This document shows, in pieces, positions 42,541 to 51,132 of a DNA stretch of 64,000 nucleotides. The notes under the pieces were generated by a model. It searched no databases. It was not told where the DNA came from and was given only the letters and a program-made list of their open reading frames with translations. Numbering within the stretch: position 1 is the first letter of the stretch; the number at the start of each line of letters is the position of its first letter. Origin of the DNA: Achromobacter deleyi (lineage in GTDB: Bacteria; Pseudomonadota; Gammaproteobacteria; Burkholderiales; Burkholderiaceae_B); the NCBI RefSeq assembly GCF_902859705.1, contig NZ_CADIJO010000013.1, positions 62,001-126,000 on the forward strand, in the 5' to 3' direction. Position numbers and translations under genes: made by a program.

Positions 42541-43839
42541 ATGCCAGAACTGACCCCGGCGCTCCGGCAGCGCATCATCCAAGCCGTGGACGCGGGCTTT
42601 GCGGCCCAGACCGAACTGACCGCGCAATTGGTGCGCCTGCCGTCGCAGCGCGGTGAAGAAGCCACCGCGCAGGACTTCATGGCGGCGCGCTATGCCGAAC
42701 GCGGCTACGGCGTGGACCGCTGGAAGATCGACGTCGATGCCATTGCCCACCTGCCGGGCTTTTCGCCGGTGGCGGTGTCCTACGACAATGCCTACAACGT
42801 GGTCGGCGCGCACCGCGCCCGCAGCCTGAAAGGCCGTTCGCTGATCCTGAATGGCCACATCGACGTGGTGCCGGTCGGCCCGCTGTCTCAATGGAGCCGC
42901 GATCCGTACGACCCCGCCATCGTCGATGGCTGGATGCACGGTCGCGGCGCGGGCGACATGAAGTCGGGCCTGGTCGCCTGCCTGTCGGCCATGGACGCCC
43001 TGGCCAGCCTGGGCATGGCCCCCGCGGGCGACGTGTTCCTGCAATCGGTGGTGGAAGAAGAATGCACCGGCAACGGCGCGCTGGCCTGCCTGGCGCGCGG
43101 CTACCGGGCTGATGCGGCCTTCATTCCCGAACCGCTCTTGCCCATGCTGATGCGCGCGCAGGTCGGGCCGATGTGGTTCCAGGTGCAGGTCGAAGGCGAC
43201 CCTCAGCATGCGTCGGCCGCGTTCACCGGCGCGGGCGCCAATGCCATCCAGAAGGCCATCTTCCTGATCCAGGCGCTGGACGAACTGGAAGCGCGCTGGA
43301 ACGGCCGCAAATGCGACCACCGCCATTTCTGCGACCACCCGCACCCCATCCGCTTCAACCTGGGCAAGATCGCGGGCGGCGACTGGCCGTCCAGCGTGCC
43401 GGCCTGGTGCACCTTCGACATGCGGGTGGCGGTGTATCCCGGCCAGAGCCTGGAAGAGGCGCGCGCCGAGATCGAAGCCTTCGTGGCGCAGGCCGCCGCG
43501 CGCGACCCGTTCCTGGCCAAGCATCCGCCCAAGGTCATCTACCACGGCTTCATGGCCGAAGGCTACGAGCTGAAGGATTCCGACGACGTCGAAGCCGCGC
43601 TGCGCAGCGCCCACGAGCAGGTGTTTGGCGAGCCGCTGCGCGAGTACGCCACGTCCGCCGCCACCGACGCGCGCTTCTACGGCCTGTATGCCGACACGCC
43701 GGCCATCGTCTACGGCCCGGAATGCCGCATGCCGCACGGTTACGACGAAGCGGTCAACCTGGAATCGGTGCGCAAGGTCACCCAGACCATCGCGCTGTTC
43801 ATCGCCGAATGGTGCGGACTGGAAGAGCGCCAGGCATGA
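42541..43839 (+). CDS. M20-family metallopeptidase/deacylase (ArgE/DapE type)
   Basis: This 432-residue di-zinc hydrolase has LNGHIDVVP (His106, Asp108), the bridging GRGAGDMKSG (Asp139) and VVEEECTG with the catalytic and ligand glutamates, followed by the dimerisation domain (about 195-310). The chain is longer than ArgE. It probably removes an acyl or amide group from an amino acid derivative. The stop overlaps the kinase start (ATGA), so it is the first enzyme of a three-gene pathway whose next steps resemble hydroxylysine phosphorylation and phospholyase chemistry. Confidence 0.9.
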   Translation: MPELTPALRQRIIQAVDAGFAAQTELTAQLVRLPSQRGEEATAQDFMAARYAERGYGVDRWKIDVDAIAHLPGFSPVAVSYDNAYNVVGAHRARSLKGRSLILNGHIDVVPVGPLSQWSRDPYDPAIVDGWMHGRGAGDMKSGLVACLSAMDALASLGMAPAGDVFLQSVVEEECTGNGALACLARGYRADAAFIPEPLLPMLMRAQVGPMWFQVQVEGDPQHASAAFTGAGANAIQKAIFLIQALDELEARWNGRKCDHRHFCDHPHPIRFNLGKIAGGDWPSSVPAWCTFDMRVAVYPGQSLEEARAEIEAFVAQAAARDPFLAKHPPKVIYHGFMAEGYELKDSDDVEAALRSAHEQVFGEPLREYATSAATDARFYGLYADTPAIVYGPECRMPHGYDEAVNLESVRKVTQTIALFIAEWCGLEERQA

Positions 43840-44915
43840 ACCGCAGCACCCGCCCCAGCGCCGGCCAGGCGCTGTTCGCCGCCGAGCCCCCGAAACTGAC
43901 CCTGGCCGACGCCGAGGCCCTGGCCTTGTCGTGCTATGGGCTGACCGCCCGCGCCAGCATCCTGTCCAGCGAACGCGACCAGAATTTCCTGATCCAGTGC
44001 GCGGATGGCGCGGCCTTTGTGCTCAAGGCCACGCACCCCGCCGAAGATCCTGCCGTCACCGACTTTCATACCCAGGCGCAGCTGTGCCTGATGCAGGCCG
44101 GCGGCGAACCGCCGGTGCCGCGCCTGATTCCTGGCGTGGCCGGCGACTACGTGCATTGGCACGAGGACGAAGACGGCGCCCGCCGCGCCATCCGGCTGAT
44201 CACCTATATCGATGGTGTGCCGCTGTACAAGGTGGCCCGCAGCCCCGCGCAGCACCAGGCGCTGGGCCGCGCGCTGGCGCAGTTCGATCTGGCGCTGGCC
44301 AATTTCAGCCACCCCATGGCCGACCACGAACTGCTGTGGGACCTGCAACACGCCGACCGCCTGGCCGACCTCTTGCCCCGCATTGCCGAACCCGAACGGC
44401 GCGCCCTGGCCGAACGCCACCTGGACCGCTTCATCCGCCACACCCAGCCGGCGCTTGAAGGCTTGCGGCGCCAGGTGATCCACAACGACCTGAATCCGTA
44501 CAACGTGATGGTCGAACCGGCTCACCCCGAACGCATCGCCGCGTTGCTGGATTTTGGCGACATGGTGCGCGCGCCGCTGGTGCAGGACCTGGCCGTGGCC
44601 GGCGCCTATCTGCTGCAAGACGCGCCTGATCCGCTATCGCCCGCGCTGCGGCACTGCGTGGCCAGCTACCACCAGGCGCTGCCCCTGACCGACACCGAAA
44701 TCGCCCTGCTGCCCGATCTGATCGCCGCGCGCCACCTCATCACGGTGGCGATCACCGGCTGGCGCGCCGAGCAGCATCCCGAAAACCGCCAATACATCCT
44801 GCGCAACAACGGCCAGGCCTGGACCGGCCTGGCGCGGCTGGACACGATGCCGCGGCAACAGGCCAGCGACATCCTGCTGGCCGCCAGCCTGACCCCGATG
44901 GAGAGTTTCACATGA
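43836..44915 (+). CDS. Aminoglycoside-phosphotransferase-fold kinase, hydroxylysine-kinase-like
   Basis: This 359-residue small-molecule kinase has the catalytic segment VIHNDLNPYNVM (His216-Asn-Asp218, Asn at 223) and the metal motif LLDFGDM (Asp239). The N-lobe ATP region contains FVLKATHP with Lys64. The HND in place of the commoner HGD, and the ADHELLWDLQHA segment, are features of the AGPHD1/hydroxylysine-kinase group. It overlaps both neighbours by ATGA. Immediately downstream is a phospholyase-type PLP enzyme, the natural partner for a kinase that phosphorylates an amino-alcohol side chain. Homoserine kinase-type activity is the alternative. Confidence 0.85.
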   Translation: MNRSTRPSAGQALFAAEPPKLTLADAEALALSCYGLTARASILSSERDQNFLIQCADGAAFVLKATHPAEDPAVTDFHTQAQLCLMQAGGEPPVPRLIPGVAGDYVHWHEDEDGARRAIRLITYIDGVPLYKVARSPAQHQALGRALAQFDLALANFSHPMADHELLWDLQHADRLADLLPRIAEPERRALAERHLDRFIRHTQPALEGLRRQVIHNDLNPYNVMVEPAHPERIAALLDFGDMVRAPLVQDLAVAGAYLLQDAPDPLSPALRHCVASYHQALPLTDTEIALLPDLIAARHLITVAITGWRAEQHPENRQYILRNNGQAWTGLARLDTMPRQQASDILLAASLTPMESFT

Positions 44916-46240
44916 GCCGAGACAAAGCCATGCTCAATGCCTTCGACCCCGCGGCCGCCGATGCGCTGCCCGAGGCCGAACGCGCCCTGATCGCCCGCCG
45001 CCAGCGCGTGCTGGGCCCGTCCTACCGCCTGTTCTACGACCAGCCCCTGCACATCGTGCGCGGCGAAGGCGTGTGGCTGATCGGCGCCGACGGCCAGCGC
45101 TACCTGGATGCCTACAACAACGTGGCGTCGGTCGGACACAGCCATCCGCGCGTGGTGCGGGCCATTGCCGAGCAGGCCGCCATCCTGAACACCCACACCC
45201 GCTACCTGCACGACGGCGTGCTGGACTACGCCGAACAACTGCTGGCGACCTTTCCCGAACCGCTGTCGCAGGTGATCTTCACCTGCACCGGCAGCGAGGC
45301 CAACGACCTGGCGCTGCGCGTGGCGCGCAGCCACACCGGCGGCACCGGCGTCATCGTCACGCAGCTGGCGTACCACGGCGTGACCTCGGCGGTGGCGGCC
45401 GTGTCGCCGTCGCTGGGCCAGGCCGTGCCGCTGGGCCTGGACACCCGCACCGTGGCCGCCCCCGACACCTACCGGCAGGACCCGGCGACATTGGGCGCCT
45501 GGTTCGCCGCCCAGGTGCAGGCCGCTATCGACGACATGCGCCGCCATGGCATCCGCCCGGCCGCGCTGCTGGTGGACACCCTCTTTTCCAGCGACGGCGT
45601 CTACAGCGACCCGGCAGGCTTTCTGGCGCCGGCGGTGCAGGCCATCCGCGACGCGGGCGGTCTGTTCATTGCCGATGAAGTGCAGGCGGGCTTTGCGCGC
45701 ACGGGTTCGAAGATGTGGGGGTTTGAACGCCATGGGCTGGTGCCGGACCTGGTCACCATGGGCAAGCCCATGGGCAACGGCCACCCGATCGCGGCGATGG
45801 TGTCGCGCCCGGACATCATGGAACGCTTTGGCCGCGAGGCCCGTTACTTCAACACCTTCGGCGGCAACCCGGTGGCCTGCGCCGCCGCCCAGGCCACGCT
45901 GGCGGTGATTCAGGAAGAAGGCCTGCAGGCCAACGCCGCACGCACCGGGCAGTATCTGCGCGAGGGTTTCCGGGCGCTGGCCGAACGCCACCCGCTGATC
46001 GGCGACGTGCGCGGCGATGGCCTGTTCATCGGCGTGGAACTGGTGCGCGACCGCGCCGCCAAGACACCGGCCAAGGAAGAAACCCACCGCTTCGTCAACC
46101 TGATGCGTGAACGCCGCGTGCTGCTCAGCGCCACCGGCCTGCATGGCAACGTGCTCAAGCTGCGGCCGCAACTGCCCTTCGGGCAAGAGCATGCCGACCT
46201 GTTGCTGGCGGCAGCGGATGAGGTGCTGGGCGAACTGTAG
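44912..46240 (+). CDS. Class III PLP enzyme, AGXT2-like phospholyase/aminotransferase
   Basis: This 442-residue fold-type I enzyme has Schiff-base Lys285 (VTMGKPMGNGHP), Asp255 (FIADEVQAGF) and a complete class III layout. The N-terminal motif YLDAYNNVASVGHSHPRVV followed by LNTHTRYLHD matches the pattern of ethanolamine-phosphate and 5-phosphohydroxylysine phospholyases, rather than that of ordinary omega-transaminases. Translation is coupled to the kinase (ATGA). The expected reaction is PLP-dependent elimination of phosphate and ammonia from a phosphorylated amino alcohol. A plain transaminase remains possible. Confidence 0.87.
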   Translation: MSRDKAMLNAFDPAAADALPEAERALIARRQRVLGPSYRLFYDQPLHIVRGEGVWLIGADGQRYLDAYNNVASVGHSHPRVVRAIAEQAAILNTHTRYLHDGVLDYAEQLLATFPEPLSQVIFTCTGSEANDLALRVARSHTGGTGVIVTQLAYHGVTSAVAAVSPSLGQAVPLGLDTRTVAAPDTYRQDPATLGAWFAAQVQAAIDDMRRHGIRPAALLVDTLFSSDGVYSDPAGFLAPAVQAIRDAGGLFIADEVQAGFARTGSKMWGFERHGLVPDLVTMGKPMGNGHPIAAMVSRPDIMERFGREARYFNTFGGNPVACAAAQATLAVIQEEGLQANAARTGQYLREGFRALAERHPLIGDVRGDGLFIGVELVRDRAAKTPAKEETHRFVNLMRERRVLLSATGLHGNVLKLRPQLPFGQEHADLLLAAADEVLGEL

Positions 46241-46291
46241 GCGCGGCAGCGGCGCGTGTCGCGGCGGAAAGAATCCGCCACGATACGCGCC

Positions 46292-46309
46292 CCCGTGCGA
46301 CGGCACGGG
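46292..46309. terminator. Hairpin between convergent phospholyase and MocR genes
   Basis: Arms CCCGTGC and GCACGGG with a 4-nt loop, preceded by a weaker stem near 46258-46284 (GGCGGA/TCCGCC). No T-run is present. It probably helps end transcription from both sides. Confidence 0.4.
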
Positions 46310-46319
46310 CGCAAACAGA

Positions 46320-47822
46320 TCAACGCTTGCCGCGGCGTGCGGGCTTGACGTCCGTGGCGCGCGCCAACGCCCGCGCAAAGCGCATCACGCCATCATCGAT
46401 GCGCTCGCACGGCACGCCGCCATACCCCAGCACCACGGCTGGCTGGCCATGGCGAGCGGCATCGGGCAGGTACGCCGGCTGCCCCAGCACGATGCCTTCT
46501 TCGCGAGCGGCATCCGCCAGCCGCGCCACCTGCACCTTGGGCTGCAACCGGGCATACACGTGCAGGCCGGCGCGCGCCTGCGACAGTTGCACCGCATCGC
46601 CCACGCGCGCGGCCAGCGCCTCGCGCAGCACCGCCTGGCGGCCGGCGTACTCGGTACGCAGGCGCTTGATGTTGTGCGAGAAATGCCCATCGCCCATGAA
46701 GTCGGCCAGCGCCGCCTGCAAGTGCAGCTGGCCCGGCCGGTAGATGCTGGCGGCCGCCTGCGAGAACGACGCCGCCACTTGCGGCGGCACCACCATGTAG
46801 CTCATGCGCAGGCCGGCGAACATGGTCTTGCTGAAGGTGCCCATGTAGATCACGCGGCCATCGGCGTCCAGCCCTTGCAGCGACGGAATCGGCGCGCCGT
46901 CGTAGCGGAATTCGCTGTCGTAGTCGTCTTCGATGACCCACAGCCCGCGCGCGCGCGCCGCCTGCAACAGTTCAAGCCGGCGCGCCAGCGGCATCACCAC
47001 GCCGGTGGGGTACTGGTGCGACGGGCTGGTGATCAGCAGGCGGGCGCGGCGCGGCAGCTTGCTGGCGGCCAGGTCCAGCCCCTGCTCGTCCACCACCGCG
47101 GCATGGGCCCGCACGCCGGCCGCGCCCAGCACCGGCGGAAAGGCCCAGTGGCACGGGCTTTCGACCAGCGCGCTGTCGCCCCATTCGGTCAAGAGGCGCG
47201 CGCACAGGTCCACCGACTGGTGTGTGCCTGCGGTGACGATGACCTGTTCCGGTTCGCACACCACCGACCGCGCCAGGCGCAGGTAATTGGCAATCGCCAG
47301 CCGCAGCGGCATGAAGCCCGCGCCGTCCTTGGCGTAGCCGGACAGCGCCAGGTTGGACTTGCCCAGATGCCGCGACACCAGCCGGCGCCAGATATGAAAC
47401 GGAAACAGGCTGGCATCGGCCACGCCCGGCACGAAGGCGCCGGTGTGCTGCGCCAGGCCGCCCGCGCCACCCGCGATGACTTCGCCGCGCGCCGACAGGC
47501 CGGGGCGATGGCGTTGCACGTGTTCGGGGGTTTCGGGCGGCAGCAGCGGCCGGTCCACGGTTTTTTCGACGAAGGTGCCGCTGCCGCCGCGCGCACTGAG
47601 GTAGTTTTCGGCGATCAGCCTTTCGTAAGCCAGCGTCACCGTGATGCGCGATATGCCCAGGTCGGTGGCCAGCGCGCGCGACGACGGCAGCCGTTGCCCC
47701 GCCACCAGCGTGTGGTCCAGCACGCCGCGCCGCACGATGTCGTAGATCTGCTTTTGCAGCGGCTCGTCGGACTCGCGCGACAGGGACCCGGCAAGCAGAT
47801 CGGCGAGCAGGACTTCCTTCAT
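46320..47822 (-). CDS. MocR-type regulator (GntR HTH fused to PLP aminotransferase domain)
   Basis: This 500-residue regulator has an N-terminal winged HTH (residues 20-88; LPSSRALATDLGISRITVTLAYERLIAENYL), a linker, and an aminotransferase-fold domain (about 125-485) with PLP lysine Lys332 (GTFSKTMFAGLR), the DDYDSEFRYDG motif and a SPSHQYPTG segment. MocR proteins sense PLP or an amine substrate. It converges with the phospholyase gene and is divergent from an MHS transporter. Its own promoter carries the same TGGCTATA sequence found before the M20 operon, so it very likely controls both units. Confidence 0.95.
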   Translation of the reverse strand: MKEVLLADLLAGSLSRESDEPLQKQIYDIVRRGVLDHTLVAGQRLPSSRALATDLGISRITVTLAYERLIAENYLSARGGSGTFVEKTVDRPLLPPETPEHVQRHRPGLSARGEVIAGGAGGLAQHTGAFVPGVADASLFPFHIWRRLVSRHLGKSNLALSGYAKDGAGFMPLRLAIANYLRLARSVVCEPEQVIVTAGTHQSVDLCARLLTEWGDSALVESPCHWAFPPVLGAAGVRAHAAVVDEQGLDLAASKLPRRARLLITSPSHQYPTGVVMPLARRLELLQAARARGLWVIEDDYDSEFRYDGAPIPSLQGLDADGRVIYMGTFSKTMFAGLRMSYMVVPPQVAASFSQAAASIYRPGQLHLQAALADFMGDGHFSHNIKRLRTEYAGRQAVLREALAARVGDAVQLSQARAGLHVYARLQPKVQVARLADAAREEGIVLGQPAYLPDAARHGQPAVVLGYGGVPCERIDDGVMRFARALARATDVKPARRGKR

Positions 47823-47850
47823 GAAGTGGACCTATGTCTGAACGGATTGT

Positions 47851-47869
47851 GGCTATACAAGATATAGCC
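47851..47869. promoter_or_regulatory. MocR operator in the mocR/transporter spacer
   Basis: Perfect 7-bp arms GGCTATA and TATAGCC with a 5-nt spacer; a further TTGCTAT half-site follows at 47875-47881. It overlaps the mocR -10, predicting autorepression. It shares TGGCTATAC with the operator at 42451. Confidence 0.75.
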
Positions 47870-47887
47870 AGTAGTTGCTATCGTCAA
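47859..47887 (-). promoter_or_regulatory. Promoter of the mocR gene
   Basis: On the minus strand -35 TTGACG (47882-47887), 17-bp spacer, -10 TATCTT (47859-47864), 37 bp before the start codon. Confidence 0.6.
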
Positions 47888-47950
47888 CGCCGTTATCAGA
47901 CAGCGCGGCGCCGGTTCGGCGGCCGCGAAAAAACAAGGGGAATTCCTTCC

Positions 47951-49279
47951 ATGAACGACTCCACAGGCCGCAAGCAGCCCGTCCGCGCCGCGGCCGCGGC
48001 TTTCTTCGGCACCATGATCGAGTGGTACGACTTTTACTGCTACGCCACGGCGGCCGCCCTGGTGTTCGGCGATGTGTTCTTCGCAACCAATGATCCCTTC
48101 ATGGGCACGCTGGCTTCGCTGGGCACCTTTGCCATCGGCTTCTTTGCGCGGCCCGTCGGCGCGGTGCTGTTCGGCCACGTCGGCGATCGCTTTGGCCGCA
48201 AGCAGAGCCTGGTCATCACGCTGCTGCTGATGGGCGTGGCCACCACGCTGATCGGCCTGCTGCCCTCGTACCATTCCATCGGCCTGACGGCCGTTGTGCT
48301 GCTGGTGGCGCTGCGCCTGGTGCAGGGCATCGCGGTGGGCGGCGAATGGGGCGGCGCGGTGCTGATCGCCGCCGAACACGCGCCGCCCAAGTGGCGCACC
48401 TTCCTGGCGTCGGCGCCGCAATACGGCAGCCCCATCGGCCTGATCCTGGCCACCGGCGTGTTCCGCCTGGTGTCCGACCTGCCCAAGGAAGACTTCCTGT
48501 CCTGGGGCTGGCGCCTGCCGTTCATCATCAGCGGCGTACTGGTGCTGGTGGCCTTCATCATCCGCCGCGGCGTCAACGAAAGCCCGGAACTCGAAGCCCG
48601 CCTGAAGGCCCAGAAAAAGGAGACCACCGCGCCCATCCGCCTGGTACTGCGCGAACGCAAGCGCGCGCTGCTGCTGGGCATCGGCCTGTGCCTGCTCGGC
48701 ATCTCGGGGTTCTACTTCGTGACCACCCTGATGATCACCTACACCACCACCTACCTGAAGATCACGCGCAGCCAGATCCTGGACGTGGTGACCTGGGCCG
48801 GCGTGGTCGAGCTGATCAGCTTTCCGATTGCCTCGTACATCGCCACCCGTATCGGCGAACGCCGCTTCCTGATCTGGGTCACCGCGCTGTCCACCCTGTG
48901 GGCCGTGCCGATGATGATGCTGATCCTGACCGGCGACATCCAGAACATCGCCATCGGCATTCTCACGGCGATCTTCCTGATCGGCGCCTACTACGCCGTG
49001 CTGGCCCCCTACCTGCCGCTGGCCTTCCCCGTGGAGATGCGCTACACGGGCATCTCGCTCAGCTTCCAGCTGTGCGGCGCGATCTTCGGCGGCACCACGC
49101 CGCTGGTGGGCCTGTGGGTGGCGCACACCTTCGGCCTGACCTGGCAGCCGATGGCGCTGATGTTCGCCATCATCGCGGGCGCCAACTTCCTGTGCGCGGT
49201 GTACCTGCCGACGCCCGAACGCGAAGCCGCCCGCCAACGCGGCCGCGGACTGACGGCCGAACACAGCCGGGCGCACTGA
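47951..49279 (+). CDS. MFS transporter of the metabolite:H+ symporter (MHS) family
   Basis: This 442-residue inner-membrane symporter has twelve predicted helices. The MHS start FFGTMIEWYDFYCYATAAAL, the loop 2-3 motif GDRFGRKQSL, and LRLVQGIAVGGEWGGAVLIAAEHAP are all present, as in ShiA/ProP-like carboxylate or amino-acid transporters. The start at 47951 follows GGGGA; longer frames add a non-homologous leader over the operator. Divergent from the MocR gene and behind the MocR operator, it probably imports the substrate of the M20-kinase-phospholyase operon. Confidence 0.92.
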   Translation: MNDSTGRKQPVRAAAAAFFGTMIEWYDFYCYATAAALVFGDVFFATNDPFMGTLASLGTFAIGFFARPVGAVLFGHVGDRFGRKQSLVITLLLMGVATTLIGLLPSYHSIGLTAVVLLVALRLVQGIAVGGEWGGAVLIAAEHAPPKWRTFLASAPQYGSPIGLILATGVFRLVSDLPKEDFLSWGWRLPFIISGVLVLVAFIIRRGVNESPELEARLKAQKKETTAPIRLVLRERKRALLLGIGLCLLGISGFYFVTTLMITYTTTYLKITRSQILDVVTWAGVVELISFPIASYIATRIGERRFLIWVTALSTLWAVPMMMLILTGDIQNIAIGILTAIFLIGAYYAVLAPYLPLAFPVEMRYTGISLSFQLCGAIFGGTTPLVGLWVAHTFGLTWQPMALMFAIIAGANFLCAVYLPTPEREAARQRGRGLTAEHSRAH

Positions 49280-49289
49280 CGGGGACGGA

Positions 49290-49317
49290 GGCGGGCGCCG
49301 CGCGGGCGCCCGCCGTT
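49290..49317 (+). terminator. Hairpin after the MHS transporter gene
   Basis: Perfect 10-bp arms GGCGGGCGCC and GGCGCCCGCC with a 5-nt loop, followed by GTTT only. It is a likely terminator with a poor T-run. Confidence 0.55.
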
Positions 49318-49367
49318 TCCGCCCCACCGCCAAGGACAGGCGCCACCGCCGCCTGCCCTTGGCTTTA

Positions 49368-49394
49368 CAAGAATAATTTTTATTTGCAATAATC
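49368..49394. promoter_or_regulatory. AT-rich Fur-box-like region upstream of the ECF sigma gene
   Basis: The stretch with AAGAATAATTTT and GCAATAATC resembles degenerate GATAAT-type Fur hexamers and is the only AT-rich DNA before the sigma gene. Iron repression of FecI-type sigma genes is well established. The match here is loose. Confidence 0.4.
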
Positions 49395-49425
49395 CGCGGT
49401 TTCGTCCCTGACCTGATGCCCCCGC

Positions 49426-49929
49426 ATGCGCCGGACCCGCCCTGCCGAACACGGTTGGCTCGCCTACTATCGCGAGTTGCTGGGCACATGGAAGCGCAAG
49501 GGACACGCGGCGGGCGACGTCGAAGACACCACCCACGACGCCATTGCCAACCTGCTGGAAGGCGATGTGTCCGCGATCCGCAATCCGCGGGCCTACCTGC
49601 ATCGCAGCGTCTACCACGGGCTGGTCAATCAGCATCACAAGCAGCAGCGCGCCGCCGCCATCCCGCTGCAAGACCTGGACGAAGACGAACTCCCTACTCA
49701 GGACGGCCCCGAGGCCGGCGCGCGCACCGCCCAGTTGTCCAACGCGCTGCGCCAGGCGCTGGATGAGCTGCCCGAACCCTGCGCCGCGGTATTCGCCTGG
49801 CACCGGCTGGAAGGCTGGACCGTGCCCGAGATTGCCGCGCACCTGGGCCTGTCGGTCAGCAGCGTCGAAAAGCACCTCACCCGCACCATGCGGCACCTTC
49901 ACACCCGCCTGCACGCCTATTCGCGATGA
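49426..49929 (+). CDS. ECF sigma factor, FecI-like
   Basis: This 167-residue sigma70 factor has a region 2 at residues 8-75 (DVEDTTHDAIANLL, then NPRAYLHRSVYHGLVNQHHKQQR) and region 4 at 105-162 (LDELPEPCAAVFAWHRLEGWTVPEIAAHLGLSVSSVEKHLTRTMRHL). It is followed by a FecR-type gene (77 bp gap) and a TonB receptor with an STN domain, the classic cell-surface signalling trio. It should transcribe the receptor gene when a ferric siderophore binds. Confidence 0.93.
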   Translation: MRRTRPAEHGWLAYYRELLGTWKRKGHAAGDVEDTTHDAIANLLEGDVSAIRNPRAYLHRSVYHGLVNQHHKQQRAAAIPLQDLDEDELPTQDGPEAGARTAQLSNALRQALDELPEPCAAVFAWHRLEGWTVPEIAAHLGLSVSSVEKHLTRTMRHLHTRLHAYSR

Positions 49930-50006
49930 GATTACGGACTTTCGCCGCCAGATTGTCTAATCCCATGGGGCACGGCGCGATGCGCTGATGCCGGCACGGG
50001 AACACC

Positions 50007-50996
50007 ATGGACCACTCTGACGTTTCGAACCTGCCTGGGGACACCCTGGACGCCGCGGCCTATTGGTTCGCCCGCGACCAGGGCGGCCTGATGACGGCCG
50101 GCGAACGGCGGCAGTTCGAGGCCTGGCGCCGCGCCGATGCCGCGCACGAGCGCGCCTACCAGGAAATGCTGGACGTCTGGCGCCTGACCCAGGCCGTGCC
50201 CGACCAGGACCTGCGCGCCTACGCCACGCGCAAGCCCGCCCCGCCGCGCGCAGTCTCGCCGCAACGGCGTCGCCTGACCTGGGGCCTGGCCACGGCCGGC
50301 GCCGCCGCCGCAGCCGGCGTGGCCTGGCCGCTCTGGTGGCCGGTCGACACCCTGTTCGAGCAGCGCTACGCCACCGGCCGCGGCGAACGCCGCCAGGTCG
50401 CGCTGCAGGACGATTCGGTACTGACGCTGAACACCGCCACCCAGGCCGAGGTGCGCTATACCCGCAACGAACGCCACGTGGCCTTGCAGGAAGGCGAGAT
50501 CATGTTCGAGGTCTCGCACGACACGGCGCGCCCGTTCATCGTCGACACCGCCGCGGGCCGGGTGCGCGTCACCGGCACGCGCTTCAACGTGCGCTACGAC
50601 CGTGAACGGCTGACGGTCGCCGTCGAATCCGGCTCGGTCGAAGTCTCGACCGGTTCATGGTGGGACCGCCAGCTGGCGCAATTGACCGCCGGTGAAGGTG
50701 TCACCGTGGCCCATCGCGGCGATGCGCTGCGTGTCGAATCCGTCGACGTCGCCTCGCTGACCGCCTGGCGCCAGGGCAAGGCGGTGTTCGACAACGTGCC
50801 GCTGGCGCAGGTGGTGGACGAGATCACCCGCTATCGCAGCCAGCCGATACGCGTGGCCGCCGCGCTGCGCGGCATCCGCATTGCGGGCGTGTTCGACGTG
50901 GACAACACCGCCGGCTTCCTGGCCGCCCTGCCCGCGCTGATCCCCGTGCGCATCGTGCCGCGCGCCGATGGCGGCAGCGACATCGCAGCCCATTGA
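50007..50996 (+). CDS. FecR-family anti-sigma/sigma regulator
   Basis: This 329-residue inner-membrane protein has an N-terminal cytoplasmic DUF4880 segment (residues 14-55; AAAYWFARDQGGLMTAGERRQFEAW), a single membrane helix (about 90-108), the periplasmic FecR domain (about 115-215; RVRVTGTRFNVRYD) and a C-terminal STN-contact domain (about 245-325; VDEITRYRSQPIRVA). It transmits the receptor's occupancy to the ECF sigma factor upstream. Confidence 0.94.
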   Translation: MDHSDVSNLPGDTLDAAAYWFARDQGGLMTAGERRQFEAWRRADAAHERAYQEMLDVWRLTQAVPDQDLRAYATRKPAPPRAVSPQRRRLTWGLATAGAAAAAGVAWPLWWPVDTLFEQRYATGRGERRQVALQDDSVLTLNTATQAEVRYTRNERHVALQEGEIMFEVSHDTARPFIVDTAAGRVRVTGTRFNVRYDRERLTVAVESGSVEVSTGSWWDRQLAQLTAGEGVTVAHRGDALRVESVDVASLTAWRQGKAVFDNVPLAQVVDEITRYRSQPIRVAAALRGIRIAGVFDVDNTAGFLAALPALIPVRIVPRADGGSDIAAH

Positions 50997-51011
50997 TACA
51001 ACTAGTATCAA
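50993..51011. promoter_or_regulatory. 19-bp palindrome at the end of fecR
   Basis: Perfect 7-bp arms TTGATAC and GTATCAA with a 5-nt centre; it overlaps the fecR stop codon. It has the size of a Fur site but does not fit the GATAAT pattern well. It may be an operator of the receptor gene. Confidence 0.5.
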
Positions 51012-51018
51012 TTTTGAG

Positions 51019-51032
51019 TTGAGAATCATTAC
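51019..51032. promoter_or_regulatory. Fur-box-like site before the TonB receptor gene
   Basis: TTGAGAATCATTAC resembles the TGAGAATCATT core seen in many betaproteobacterial Fur sites, about 100 bp before the receptor start. Iron regulation is inferred. Confidence 0.5.
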
Positions 51033-51132
51033 GGGGTTTGCCCGCCGATTCGCTCATAGCCAGTAAGCGGGGTTTGCCCCGCATGACCCGTCGGCCGGAT
51101 CGCCCCGATCCGCCGCCCCCAATGAGCCCATC

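Noticed and set aside
46320-47822. The MocR gene as a metabolic aminotransferase
   Set aside because: The N-terminal winged HTH and location opposite a transporter with its own operator identify it as a regulator.
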